Notes: generated from the sequence alone by a model not told the origin. Positions 44,574 through 52,821 are shown, counted from the stretch's first letter. The stretch is DNA of 64,000 nucleotides from Methylovulum miyakonense HT12 (GCF_000384075.1 NZ_KB913025.1:3781721-3845720), one strand, 5' to 3'. Program-made: numbers and translations.

Positions 44574-44782
44574 CATACGGTTCCCACACTTAGGCTTAAG
44601 CTGTAAGTTGGGATAAAAGGGAATCCGGTGACCGATCAACTGATAAAGTGGTCTTAAAACCGGAGCTGCCCCCGCAACTGTAATCGGATAGTGTGTCGTC
44701 AACCATGCCACTGGGTCGTGAACGCAGACTTGGGAAGGCCGGCCACACGCAATGACCCGAAAGCCAGGAGACCTGCCGTATA
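44574..44782 (+). promoter_or_regulatory. Cobalamin (adenosylcobalamin) riboswitch
   Basis: Contains the core in order: GGGAATCCGGTGACCGAT, CCGGAGCTGCCCCCGCAACT, GTAATCGG, GCCACTGGGTC with GGGAAGGCCGGC, and the B12 box AAGCCAGGAGACCTGCC. ATACGG (44575-44580) pairs with CCGTAT (44776-44781) to close the element. It stands in the leader of nrdA, about 220 nt before the start codon. Excess coenzyme B12 would be expected to lower expression of this B12-independent ribonucleotide reductase. Confidence 0.93.
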
Positions 44783-44999
44783 TTTTGTCAACACGTTTGA
44801 GGCGGGGTGTCCTCGGCTGATGGGAAGTCCTGTTTGCGCCGTTTTGTGCCAAGCCGCTTTCCGCCTGCTGGTCTTTAAGATTGGCGTCCGGTCCAGTGCA
44901 ACAACAACGGTAAACGTTAGCAACTCCAGTTTCCCGCCGCACTTGACATGCCGCGTCTTTTTTGAAGTCATTCCCGCTCCTAATTTTAAGGAGCTATCC

Positions 45000-47837
45000 A
45001 TGTACGATACAGACACCACCACCGTGAAGGGCAATGGCCCTTTGAATGCTCCGCCACATTCCAGGCAGCATCTTACAAGCCCTCCCTTACAAGTGGTCCG
45101 CCGCAATGGCGCCGCTGTCCCGTTTAATCCTGAAAAAATTTCCATCGCCATAAGCAAGGCGTTTTTAGCTGTCGAGAAAGGCAAAACCGTTTTATCCAGC
45201 CGGACGCGAAAACAAATCGCCCTATTGACAGACGTTGTCGTCACCGCCCTGGTGCGTCGGCTCCCTTCCGGCGGCTCGGTGCATATTGAAGATATTCAGG
45301 ATCAGGTCGAATTGGCCCTGATGCGTTCCGGTGAGCATGATGTGGCAAAAGCCTACGTGCTTTACCGGGAAAAACATGCCGCCGAACGGGCCGGCCAGGC
45401 ACACGGCACTCCGCAATTGCAGTTCAATATTGATGGCGACAAGCAGCCGTTAGATGCCGCTAAACTGACCGCTTGGGTGTCGCGAGCTTGCCTGGGTTTA
45501 GGCGCCGAAGTCAGCCCGAAGGCGGTGGTCGAGCAAGCCGTGCGCGATTGTTATGATGGCATCCCGTTTAACGAAGTCCGGCGCGCCCTAATCCTTTCCG
45601 CCCGCAGCCTGATTGAGCGGGAACCGGCTTACAACTACGTCACCGCACGCTTGCTGCTGGATCTGATCCGTGCTGAAGTGCTGGGCGAAAGTGCCGGCCC
45701 TGCGGCAATGGCTGGTGCCCCGGAGGGTAAATCCGGCTATGCCGAATATTTCCCGCACACCATCAAGCGGGGTATTGAAGCCGGCTTGTTGGACAAGCGC
45801 TTGGCCCAGTTTGATGTGGCCCGGCTCGCTACGGCATTGGTGGCGGAGCGTGATTTCAAATTCGGTTATCTGGGCCTGCAAACCCTTTATGACCGCTATT
45901 TTTTACATATCGAGGAACGGCGTATCGAGCTGCCGCAAACCTTTTTCATGCGTGTGGCGATGGGCCTTGCGATTAACGAGATTGACCGTGAAGACCGCGC
46001 CATCGAATTTTATAACCTGTTGTCCAACTTCGATTTTATGAGTTCCACCCCCACGTTGTTCAACAGCGGCACGGTGCATTCACAGCTTTCATCCTGCTAC
46101 CTCTCCACGGTCAGCGACGATCTGGACGGCATTTACCAGGCCATCAAGGAAAACGCCCTATTACAAAAATATGCTGGCGGCATCGGCAACGACTGGACAC
46201 CGGTACGCGCCCTGGGTTCGCGCATCAAAGGCACCAACGGCAAAAGCCAGGGCGTGATCCCCTTCCTGAAAGTCGCCAACGACACCGCCGTCGCGGTCAA
46301 CCAGGGCGGCAAGCGCAAGGGTGCAGTCTGTGGCTACCTGGAAACCTGGCATCTGGACATTGAGGAGTTTCTGGACTTGCGCAAGAACACCGGCGACGAC
46401 CGCCGCCGCACCCACGACATGAACACCGCACACTGGATCCCCGACCTGTTCATGCAGCGTGTCAATGAAAACGGCGAATGGACATTATTCTCGCCCTCGG
46501 ATGTGCCGGATTTGCACGACAAGTACGGCCATGCGTTCGCCACCGCTTATTGCGGATACGAACGCCGTGCCGATCTCGGTGAAATCAAATTGTTCAAGCG
46601 TGTCCCTGCCCTGCAACTGTGGCGCAAGATGCTGTCGATGCTGTTTGAAACCGGCCATCCCTGGATCACCTTCAAGGACGCCTGCAATATCCGTTCGCCA
46701 CAACAGCATGTCGGCGTGGTGCACAGCTCCAACCTTTGCACCGAGATTACCCTGAACACCTCAGCGACCGAAATCGCCGTGTGCAATTTGGGTTCAGTGA
46801 ACCTGATGGCGCATTTGCAAAAAGAAAACGGCAACTGGGTACTGGACCAAACCAAGCTCAAAGCCACCATCACCACCGCGATGCGGATGCTGGACAATGT
46901 CATTGACATCAATTTCTACGCGGTCGGCAGTGCGCGTAATTCCAACCACCGCCATCGCCCTGTGGGCCTGGGCATCATGGGTTTTCAGGATTGCCTGCAT
47001 GCCCTGCAACTTCCCTATGCCTCAATGGCGGCCATTGAGTTTGCTGACAACACCATGGAAACCGTGTGCTACCACGCCTATTCGGCTTCAAGCCAGTTAG
47101 CGCAAGAACGCGGCGCTTATTCCAGCTTCAAGGGCAGCCTATGGGACCGGGGCATTTTGCCGCTGGACACCTTGGATTTATTGGGCGAGGCACGCGGCGG
47201 GCAGGTTGAAGTGGATCGCAACAGCACCCTGGATTGGGGATCGTTAAGGGTCCGTATCCAACAACACGGGATGCGCAACTCCAATTGTGTAGCCATTGCG
47301 CCAACGGCCACGATCGCCAATATCGTTGGCGTTTCCGCCAGCATTGAGCCGGACTATCAAAACCTGTACGTAAAATCCAACTTGTCCGGTGAATTTACCG
47401 TCGTCAATGAGGCGCTAGTCAAGGATCTTAAAGCCTTGGGTTTATGGGATGAAGTGATGGTGGCGGACCTCAAATATTACGATGGCTCGCTCGCTAAAAT
47501 AGACCGGATCCCTGACGGGCTAAAGGCGCTTTATGCCACCGCTTTTGAAATTGACCCCACCTGGCTGGTGGAAGCCGCAGCCCGGCGGCAAAAATGGATA
47601 GACCAGGCGCAATCGTTAAATCTCTACTTCGCAATCCCCTCCGGCAAAAAGCTGCACGACACCTATCTGCTGGCCTGGCGGCGCGGCCTGAAAACCACTT
47701 ATTACCTGCGCTCCTTAGGGGCGACATCCGCCGAGAAATCAACGGGGGCAGGCGGTGAACTGAATGCGGTGCCGGCACTGATACCGGAACCCAAACAATG
47801 TTTGATCGATGATCCGGGTTGCGAAGCCTGCCAATAA
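45000..47837 (+). CDS. nrdA: Ribonucleoside-diphosphate reductase, class I alpha subunit
   Basis: 945 residues from the ATG at 45000, which has an AAGGAG ribosome site; the frame is open upstream only through the riboswitch. An ATP-cone (about 30-125: VVRRNGAAVPFNPEKISIAI) provides allosteric control. A second, partial cone-like segment (QLQFNIDGDKQPLDAAKL) precedes the catalytic barrel, which shows SSTPTLFNSGTVHSQLSSC, CNLGSVNL and ATIANIVGVSASIEP. The C-terminus GCEACQ carries the redox-shuttle cysteine pair. It makes dNDPs with the NrdB subunit at 48095. Confidence 0.95.
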   Translation: MYDTDTTTVKGNGPLNAPPHSRQHLTSPPLQVVRRNGAAVPFNPEKISIAISKAFLAVEKGKTVLSSRTRKQIALLTDVVVTALVRRLPSGGSVHIEDIQDQVELALMRSGEHDVAKAYVLYREKHAAERAGQAHGTPQLQFNIDGDKQPLDAAKLTAWVSRACLGLGAEVSPKAVVEQAVRDCYDGIPFNEVRRALILSARSLIEREPAYNYVTARLLLDLIRAEVLGESAGPAAMAGAPEGKSGYAEYFPHTIKRGIEAGLLDKRLAQFDVARLATALVAERDFKFGYLGLQTLYDRYFLHIEERRIELPQTFFMRVAMGLAINEIDREDRAIEFYNLLSNFDFMSSTPTLFNSGTVHSQLSSCYLSTVSDDLDGIYQAIKENALLQKYAGGIGNDWTPVRALGSRIKGTNGKSQGVIPFLKVANDTAVAVNQGGKRKGAVCGYLETWHLDIEEFLDLRKNTGDDRRRTHDMNTAHWIPDLFMQRVNENGEWTLFSPSDVPDLHDKYGHAFATAYCGYERRADLGEIKLFKRVPALQLWRKMLSMLFETGHPWITFKDACNIRSPQQHVGVVHSSNLCTEITLNTSATEIAVCNLGSVNLMAHLQKENGNWVLDQTKLKATITTAMRMLDNVIDINFYAVGSARNSNHRHRPVGLGIMGFQDCLHALQLPYASMAAIEFADNTMETVCYHAYSASSQLAQERGAYSSFKGSLWDRGILPLDTLDLLGEARGGQVEVDRNSTLDWGSLRVRIQQHGMRNSNCVAIAPTATIANIVGVSASIEPDYQNLYVKSNLSGEFTVVNEALVKDLKALGLWDEVMVADLKYYDGSLAKIDRIPDGLKALYATAFEIDPTWLVEAAARRQKWIDQAQSLNLYFAIPSGKKLHDTYLLAWRRGLKTTYYLRSLGATSAEKSTGAGGELNAVPALIPEPKQCLIDDPGCEACQ

Positions 47838-47840
47838 CCT

Positions 47841-47994
47841 AGTACCCAGTCAATGTTGAATTGTCAGTATTATTCGTAGGGACGGGCGGTTGCCCGCCTG
47901 ACCGCTGCGGATATGGGCACAAGCCATAAAAAAGGCGGACAACCGTCCGCCCCGGATTTAGATTGGCCCGACAAAAAATCAATGACTGGGCACT
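47841..47994. mobile_element. 154-bp MITE with terminal inverted repeats, TA-flanked (copy B) between nrdA and nrdB
   Basis: Begins AGTACCCAGTCAATG, three nt after the nrdA stop, and ends CAATGACTGGGCACT. TA is present at both borders (47840-47841, 47994-47995). It is an inverted copy of the element at 36651-36804, of identical length. Its two GC-rich internal hairpins would form in the nrdA-nrdB message. Confidence 0.75.
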
Positions 47995-48094
47995 AGACCG
48001 GGTTGGTGCCGTTTCAACCCAACCTTTAACGCCCAATGTGCCGGGTTGCAAAAGGCAGGCAACCCGGCCTGGCCACACTAATAAGGAAGCAACC

Positions 48095-49219
48095 ATGTTG
48101 TTATTCGAAGAAGACGTTTTTGTTAAAGAAGATCCGGCCCGGCCAAGTGCGGTTGCAGCACCGGTTTTAGGGCGGGCTGCCGCCAACCAGCCGCCAATAT
48201 CCGGGCGCATTAATGCCAACGATAAACGCGTGATCAACGGCCAGACCGATGTCAACCAACTGGTGCCGTTCAAATACCATTGGGCCTGGGACAAATACCT
48301 GGCGGGCTGCGCCAATCACTGGATGCCGCAGGAAGTCCCGATGAACCGCGACATTGCCCAATGGAAAGACAGCACGGCGCTGACCGAAGACGAACGGCTG
48401 GTTGTCAAGCGCAACCTGGGCTTCTTTACCACCGCGGATTCCTTGGCGGCCAACAATATTGTCCTGGGCACTTACCGCCACATCACCGCACCGGAATGCC
48501 GCCAATACCTGCTACGCCAAGCCTTTGAGGAAGCCATCCATACCCATGCCTACCAATATATCGTTGAAAGCCTGGGCCTGGATGAGAGCGAAATCTTTAA
48601 TGCCTACCGGGAAATCCCCAGCATCCGTGATAAGGATAACTTCCTGATTCCGTTCATCAATACCTTGACAAATCCAGCTTTCAGGACTGGCACCTTAGCC
48701 GCCGACCAGCAATTATTACGCTCGCTGATCGTGTTCGCCTGCATCATGGAAGGGCTGTTTTTCTATGTGGGTTTTGTGCAAATCCTGGCACTGGGGCGGC
48801 AGAACAAAATGCAAGGGGCGGCGGAACAATACCAATACATCCTGCGCGACGAGTCGCTGCATTGCAATTTCGGCGTCGACCTCATTAACACCATCAAGCT
48901 AGAAAATCCGCGGTTGTGGACCAACGAGTTCCGCGATGAAATTAAAGGCTTGATGCAGCAGGCCGTGACGCTCGAATACCGTTACGCGGAAGACACGATG
49001 CCGCGCGGCGTATTGGGCCTCAATGCCGGTATGTTCAAGGAATACCTGCGCTTCATTGCCAACCGCCGCTGCCAGCAAATAGGTTTGGATGTGCCATATT
49101 CAGGAGCCACTAACCCTTTTCCTTGGATGAGTGAAATGATCGACCTCAAGAAAGAAAAAAACTTTTTTGAATCACGGGTGACGGAGTATCAAACAGGCGG
49201 GGCGCTTAGCTGGGATTGA
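48095..49219 (+). CDS. nrdB: Ribonucleoside-diphosphate reductase, class I beta subunit
   Basis: 374 residues from the ATG at 48095 (AAGGA site); an in-frame extension upstream enters the MITE and is rejected. It belongs to the sub-family of the Chlamydia R2c protein, shown by [33 protein letters not shown] and [19 protein letters not shown]. Unlike R2c, which has Glu and Phe, this protein keeps the canonical Asp115 metal ligand and Tyr153 radical position (with Glu146 and His149), so a tyrosyl-radical cofactor is possible. It provides the radical for NrdA. Confidence 0.94.
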   Translation: MLLFEEDVFVKEDPARPSAVAAPVLGRAAANQPPISGRINANDKRVINGQTDVNQLVPFKYHWAWDKYLAGCANHWMPQEVPMNRDIAQWKDSTALTEDERLVVKRNLGFFTTADSLAANNIVLGTYRHITAPECRQYLLRQAFEEAIHTHAYQYIVESLGLDESEIFNAYREIPSIRDKDNFLIPFINTLTNPAFRTGTLAADQQLLRSLIVFACIMEGLFFYVGFVQILALGRQNKMQGAAEQYQYILRDESLHCNFGVDLINTIKLENPRLWTNEFRDEIKGLMQQAVTLEYRYAEDTMPRGVLGLNAGMFKEYLRFIANRRCQQIGLDVPYSGATNPFPWMSEMIDLKKEKNFFESRVTEYQTGGALSWD

Positions 49220-49240
49220 GTTAATCCGGCAAGGCTCCCG

Positions 49241-49461
49241 CCCTCGGGTAGCCCTTCCGATTTTATCCACGCCCTCAACATCGCCGCCCCGCCAAAGGCA
49301 TGACCGAAATTGCCAAGCAAGCAGGCCTTACCAGAGCCAGCCTTTACAAATCACTGGCAGAGGACGGCAACCCTCGCTTTGAAACGATTGCTAAGATTGT
49401 TGAAGGGTTGGGCTTTGAATGGCTTGCTACACAAAAACAAAACTCCTATACTTTTGTATAA
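49241..49461 (+). pseudogene. Frameshifted HigA-type antitoxin remnant
   Basis: One frame gives SDFIHALNIAA and the next gives KGMTEIAKQAGLTRASLYKS and GNPRFETIAKIVEGLGFE. Joined, they are the C-terminal part of the 'addiction module antidote' family (HTH antitoxin of HigBA-like pairs). A single missing base near 49285-49291 (CCGCC where CGCGCC is expected) breaks the frame. The N-terminus and the toxin partner are absent. It follows nrdB after 20 bp. Confidence 0.65.
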
Positions 49462-49489
49462 ACAAACGTATCTACATAGTGAGGGCATA

Positions 49490-49732
49490 ATGACAGTCCA
49501 AATACTCAAAAAATGGGGGAATAGCCCAGCCGTGCGGATTCCCGTAGCCATTATGCAATCGGCACAATTAAGCCTAGACCAAGCGGTAGAAGTTCGGTCT
49601 GAAGGCGGTCGCATCATCATCGAGCCCGTACAGCCTGTTTATACCTTGGATGCTTTACTCAATGGCATTACCGACATGAATCGGCATGGTGAAGTCGATT
49701 TTGGTGGCGCACAAGGACAAGAGCAGCTGTAA
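49490..49732 (+). CDS. mazE: MazE-type antitoxin
   Basis: 80 residues with the SpoVT/AbrB swapped-hairpin DNA-binding domain: MTVQILKKWGNSPAVRIPVA then VEVRSEGGRIIIEPV. The C-terminal tail would wrap the toxin. The ATG has a GAGGG ribosome site and the stop overlaps the mazF start by 1 nt. The complex would be expected to repress its own promoter. Confidence 0.93.
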   Translation: MTVQILKKWGNSPAVRIPVAIMQSAQLSLDQAVEVRSEGGRIIIEPVQPVYTLDALLNGITDMNRHGEVDFGGAQGQEQL

Positions 49733-50073
49733 TGCCCACCCCCTATATTCCCGAAGCGGGCGACATTGTTTGGCTGAACTTTACGCCGCAAACAGGGCAT
49801 GAACAAGCGGGGCGGCGGCCTGCGGTTGTACTCAGCCCGCAAGCATATAACCATAAAACTGGCTTATTGGTTTACGTGCCTATCACCAACCAAATCAAGG
49901 GCTACCCGTTCGAAGTCGTACTTTCTGGCCCGGAAGTCTCTGGCGCGGCATTGGCGGATCAAGTTAAAAGCCTGGATTGGCGATCTCGACAAGCCCAATA
50001 TAAAGGCCAAATAAGCGGGCAAGAATTACGCGACATCAAAGCCAAAATAGCTGCTTTGCTGGCTCTTGAATGA
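49732..50073 (+). CDS. mazF: MazF/PemK-family mRNA interferase toxin
   Basis: 113 residues of the CcdB/PemK fold. YIPEAGDIVWLNFTPQTGHE, GRRPAVVLSPQAYN, VPITNQIKGYPFEV and ADQVKSLDWRSR follow MazF closely, with the Arg in the first loop and the Thr in PITNQ at the expected catalytic sites. It cleaves mRNA at short sequences when the antitoxin is lost. It appears intact. Confidence 0.94.
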   Translation: MPTPYIPEAGDIVWLNFTPQTGHEQAGRRPAVVLSPQAYNHKTGLLVYVPITNQIKGYPFEVVLSGPEVSGAALADQVKSLDWRSRQAQYKGQISGQELRDIKAKIAALLALE

Positions 50074-50324
50074 TTACAGTCGCCAAATGCAAACGTTTTA
50101 GCGCCAGATGATTGGAGGCTAGTTTCTCGAAACAAACCACCACCAAACCATAAGAATCATGATGGTTTGACTATCGGCGAAACTACCTTATGGGTTAAAT
50201 CATGATAAATTGTTAATTTCCCAAAGCATTATAATCAGTAAGCCGTTCAGTTTATGGCGGTTTGCTGTTAGTGAAGCAGCCAACGTTTATCCATTCCACA
50301 AATAACCATTGCCACATAATCATC

Positions 50325-50555
50325 ATGTTAAAAAGTTACGCCGCGATTTATAAACAAGGTCATTTAGATTGGTTAGATGACGCACCTGAACAAGATAACG
50401 TCAAAGTTATTGTGACTTTAGTTGAAACAATCCCTCAAAACTTACCCATGCGGGCGCAGGAAATTTTACAACAAGCGTGGGCATGTATGGAAAAACCACA
50501 TACCATTCAACAAATTGACAACGATATTGCCCAAATGCGCTCTGAATGGGAATAA
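50325..50555 (+). CDS. Antitoxin-like small protein upstream of vapC
   Basis: 76 residues starting MLKSYAAIYKQGHLDWLDDA; the pattern resembles short antitoxin-like proteins that precede PIN-domain toxins. The C-terminal helix WACMEKPHTIQQIDNDIAQM may contact the toxin. It ends 3 bp before the disrupted vapC. It has no recognised DNA-binding domain in the part I can identify. It appears intact although its toxin is not. Confidence 0.65.
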   Translation: MLKSYAAIYKQGHLDWLDDAPEQDNVKVIVTLVETIPQNLPMRAQEILQQAWACMEKPHTIQQIDNDIAQMRSEWE

Positions 50556-50558
50556 CCA

Positions 50559-51077
50559 ATGGTCATTGACACCAATATGCTCATTTACTATCTGAATCAA
50601 CAGCTACCTGAATCCGTTAAGGCGGAGGTTGATGAACATATTTTATCGGGCAGTACCATTTCGATAATCACACGCATTGAGGTTCTAGGCTGGCAAGGAC
50701 ATACCGAGCAATCATTGATTGCTGCCAAGGCTTTGCTGTCACTGTTTGAAGAAATTAATTGGCTATGTCATCGTTAGTTGTTGAAAAAATTTTATGTTCG
50801 GCGCAAAGCCTTATTTAATGCGGATTGCGGCTTTCGCTCAAAGCCGCGTCATTTAAGGCTTCCACAATTAACGGTGACATAGCCAATTAATTTGCATCAA
50901 GCCATTGCCGATTGCTGTATCCAAATCCGCAAAACCTACCGGATAAAATTACCCGATGCCATTATTGCCGCCACGGCTTTAGTGCAGAAACAAACGTTAA
51001 TGAGCCGAAACGAGGATGATTTTATTAAAATTGCTGGTGTGATGTTATTTAATCCGTTTGTAATTGAAACTAAATAA
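50559..51077 (+). pseudogene. vapC: vapC PIN-domain toxin disrupted by a MITE
   Basis: The N-terminal part MVIDTNMLIYYLNQ (first catalytic Asp) runs to EEINWLCHR and stops inside an inserted element (50761-50884). The C-terminal part resumes after it with HQAIADCCIQIRKTYRIKLP and DAIIAATALV (PIN acidic residue). Removing the element and one 8-bp target copy restores EEINLHQAIADC in frame, giving a PIN protein of about 128 residues. The toxin is therefore inactive by insertion. Confidence 0.8.
50761..50884. mobile_element. 124-bp MITE with 24-bp terminal inverted repeats and 8-bp target duplication
   Basis: Left end GGCTATGTCATCGTTAGTTG and right end, read inward, GGCTATGTCACCGTTAATTG; about 21 of 24 terminal positions agree. 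AATTAATT flanks both ends (50753-50760, 50885-50892). An internal hairpin GCGGCTTT/AAAGCCGC is present. No coding capacity. 8-bp duplications and GG-starting ends occur in ISL3 and IS1595 families; the parent is not in the window. Confidence 0.75.
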
Positions 51078-51168
51078 AGATGTTCTGGTGGCAATATTTT
51101 TTAATTCTAGCGAGGTAGAGTGCAATAACCAAGGGGCATTGAACTGCATGTTGGGAACTTAAACATCC

Positions 51169-51199
51169 GGCGCATTACGCTATCGCTAATACGCCCTAC
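51169..51199. repeat. Single REP-like palindrome
   Basis: GGCGCATTA ... TAATACGCC around CGCTATCGC, ending CCTAC. Inverted, it starts GTAGGGCG. The loop word GCGATAGCG is shared with the pair at 55243-55320. Confidence 0.65.
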
Positions 51200-51214
51200 G
51201 CGGGCTAGACAAAA

Positions 51215-52000
51215 TCACTCATCGTCTGAAATTTCGCTAGCATTGCTTTTAATTTCAATCGCTCTTTTAGCTTTTCTTAAAACAATTTCTAGCCAACTTT
51301 CTAAGTCATCATAACTTTCTTGACTTAGTTTTTCAGGCCATTCAAAAATCGCATCTCCCTCATCAAGGGTAAAAATTTCCTGTCTCATATTTGGCTTACC
51401 TTTTTTAGTTGATCGATTATTTTCAATAGGGGAATCAACTTGTCCAGAAGTTAATGATTTATCATTAACTGTATTATGTAATTCATTGCCTAGGGATACA
51501 TTTTTATAGGGCTCACCTATTAGATCAAGTCCAGAAAATGAAAGAGTTCCTCTGAATTGCTTCAAAAACCCATCAATAGAATCACTGTTAAATGGAGGAG
51601 AATAATCAAATGATAGGTAGTGCCTTAGCGTTTCGTCAGGCGGAATAGAGCCATTATTAGCCTCCCAAATATCAAAATGTACTTTTGGCTGTAGCGCCAG
51701 TTCTTTTAGGATTTCACTTTTGTTTGGAACATTGGCAATAATTCTTGCTCCCGAATCCGTTAATTTGATTTTCCGTGCGTCACCCGATCCTTCGTCGGTT
51801 ATTAAGCCAAATTGTTTAAGTGCTGCCACCATCTGCAAGCCACGACTGCTCCCAGGCTTCATCTCCCAGGCTTTTTCTACTGCTGCTGATACTGGGTATG
51901 GATGGCGCTTGGCAAGCTTTTCAAATTTTGTTGCCAAATCTACTGCAGCCCCTAAATCTATTGCAGGGTAATTAGGGCTTCTTGTGCGAGGTGCGTTCAT
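51215..52000 (-). CDS. Hypothetical protein of an accessory island
   Basis: 261 residues from the ATG at 52000 (GGAGAA upstream). The N-terminal half (VDLATKFEKLAKRHPYPVSA to KLTDSGARIIAN) looks like a winged-helix domain. The C-terminus QEIFTLDEGDAIFEWPEKLS and SYDDLESWLEIVLRKAKR resembles the tail of unnamed proteins often found near mobile genes. The middle ~70 residues are Ser/Asn-rich and probably disordered. A DNA-binding role is possible but unproven. Confidence 0.7.
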   Translation of the reverse strand: MNAPRTRSPNYPAIDLGAAVDLATKFEKLAKRHPYPVSAAVEKAWEMKPGSSRGLQMVAALKQFGLITDEGSGDARKIKLTDSGARIIANVPNKSEILKELALQPKVHFDIWEANNGSIPPDETLRHYLSFDYSPPFNSDSIDGFLKQFRGTLSFSGLDLIGEPYKNVSLGNELHNTVNDKSLTSGQVDSPIENNRSTKKGKPNMRQEIFTLDEGDAIFEWPEKLSQESYDDLESWLEIVLRKAKRAIEIKSNASEISDDE

Positions 52001-52171
52001 TATATTTTCTCCAATTGATTTATTTATTGTCAATTTTATAGATAAAAAATCAATTGAACAATATTTTTATTGAGATTTAATTGTAGTTATGTACAATAGC
52101 ATTAAGACAGGGGTCAATAGGCCGCATAGCGCGGTTTAATTCTGTCTAAACGCCACTTAAAAAATGGCAAC

Positions 52172-52219
52172 AAAAAAACCCGCATGACTGTAATTCTCCG
52201 GCAAGAGAAGTCATACGGG
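52172..52219 (-). terminator. Rho-independent terminator facing the peptide leader
   Basis: On the minus strand CCCGTATGACT ... AGTCATGCGGG (10 of 11 bp) is followed by seven T. It would end a short minus-strand RNA running antisense to the leader of the peptide gene at 52461. Confidence 0.7.
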
Positions 52220-52290
52220 CTTTGTGTTAAGAAACTACTTAGAGATAAATAGGAGGCAACCAATTTGCTCTTTATAATTTAGGAGCGTAG
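52220..52290 (-). ncRNA. Candidate antisense RNA upstream of the 36-residue peptide gene
   Basis: Inferred from the strong minus-strand terminator at 52172-52219 with no gene before it. Such an RNA would cover an AGGAGG (52252-52257) on the plus strand. A start near the AT-rich TTATAAA at 52271-52278 is possible but not clear. The layout recalls type I antitoxin RNAs such as ptaRNA1; identity is unproven. Confidence 0.35.
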
Positions 52291-52460
52291 CGGTTTTAAA
52301 ACAAGCCAATGTTCGCGCATTGGCTTGGCATGACAAAGGTGAAAAGGGGCATACCCTTTGTCGCCTATAGCCTAGGTTTGTCATCACAGGCAAGTCGATT
52401 ATAGACGTATCCGAAGCTATTGGAAAGCCAAAACCCCTCCATTATTTTTTGGAGGTTCGT

Positions 52461-52571
52461 ATGTTCTTGTGCGATAAACCAAAGGACGTTTATGTGCGTG
52501 AATATACACGCGTCCGCTTTGGGCGTTTAGAGTATGTTTGCCAGCATTACCGTTCTTACCCTAGCTGCTAG
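52461..52571 (+). CDS. 36-residue basic peptide, possible type I toxin
   Basis: Starts MFLCDKPKDVYVREYTRVRF and ends CQHYRSYPSC: rich in Arg, Tyr and Val, with no hydrophobic span. A strong GGAGG (52451-52455) lies 6 bp before the ATG, but CCTCC at 52436-52440 can pair with it and hide it. The leader has further strong hairpins, among them CAAGCCAATG/CATTGGCTTG (52302-52327) and GACAAAGG/CCTTTGTC (52332-52362). A terminator follows at 52583. It therefore looks like an independently transcribed, translationally occluded small gene. I recall similar YVRxYTRxRFG peptides only vaguely. Confidence 0.5.
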   Translation: MFLCDKPKDVYVREYTRVRFGRLEYVCQHYRSYPSC

Positions 52572-52582
52572 GGGTTTAAACT

Positions 52583-52622
52583 GAGGCCGCCCATTCTTTG
52601 GAGGAGGGGCAGCCTCTTTTTG
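52583..52622 (+). terminator. Terminator after the 36-residue peptide gene
   Basis: GAGGC-C-GCCC pairs with GGGC-A-GCCTC (one mismatch) over a 19-20 nt loop, followed by TTTTT. It ends 12 nt or so after the peptide stop. Confidence 0.6.
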
Positions 52623-52688
52623 CTTTTACACCATTAATAATGTCTCTTTGGTGTGTTCGCTATTCGCTTTAAAGCCTCGTTAAAGCGC

Positions 52689-52768
52689 GTAAGTTGGGGT
52701 GAGGTACGAACCCAACAATAACTCATCTTGTCCAAATTCGTTGGGATTCGTTCCTCATCCCAACCTAC
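52689..52768. repeat. Paired REP palindrome
   Basis: GTAAGTTGGGGTGAGGTACG ... and its inverse ending CATCCCAACCTAC; each arm can fold (GTTGGG/CCCAAC). It is followed by AATCGATTGTTATT, as is the pair at 53553-53630 (one base different). Confidence 0.65.
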
Positions 52769-52821
52769 AATCGATTGTTATTGTGTCCTGAGCGGGATAA
52801 CCCTTCCCCTAATTAAAACTC

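Noticed and set aside
44691-44999. In-frame extension of nrdA upstream of 45000
   Set aside because: It runs through the cobalamin riboswitch and leader; the ATG at 45000 has a strong AAGGAG and gives the normal N-terminus before the ATP-cone.
52330-52404. 24-codon frame in the leader of the 36-residue peptide
   Set aside because: No ribosome site and it lies inside hairpins; it could be a leader peptide but nothing supports translation.
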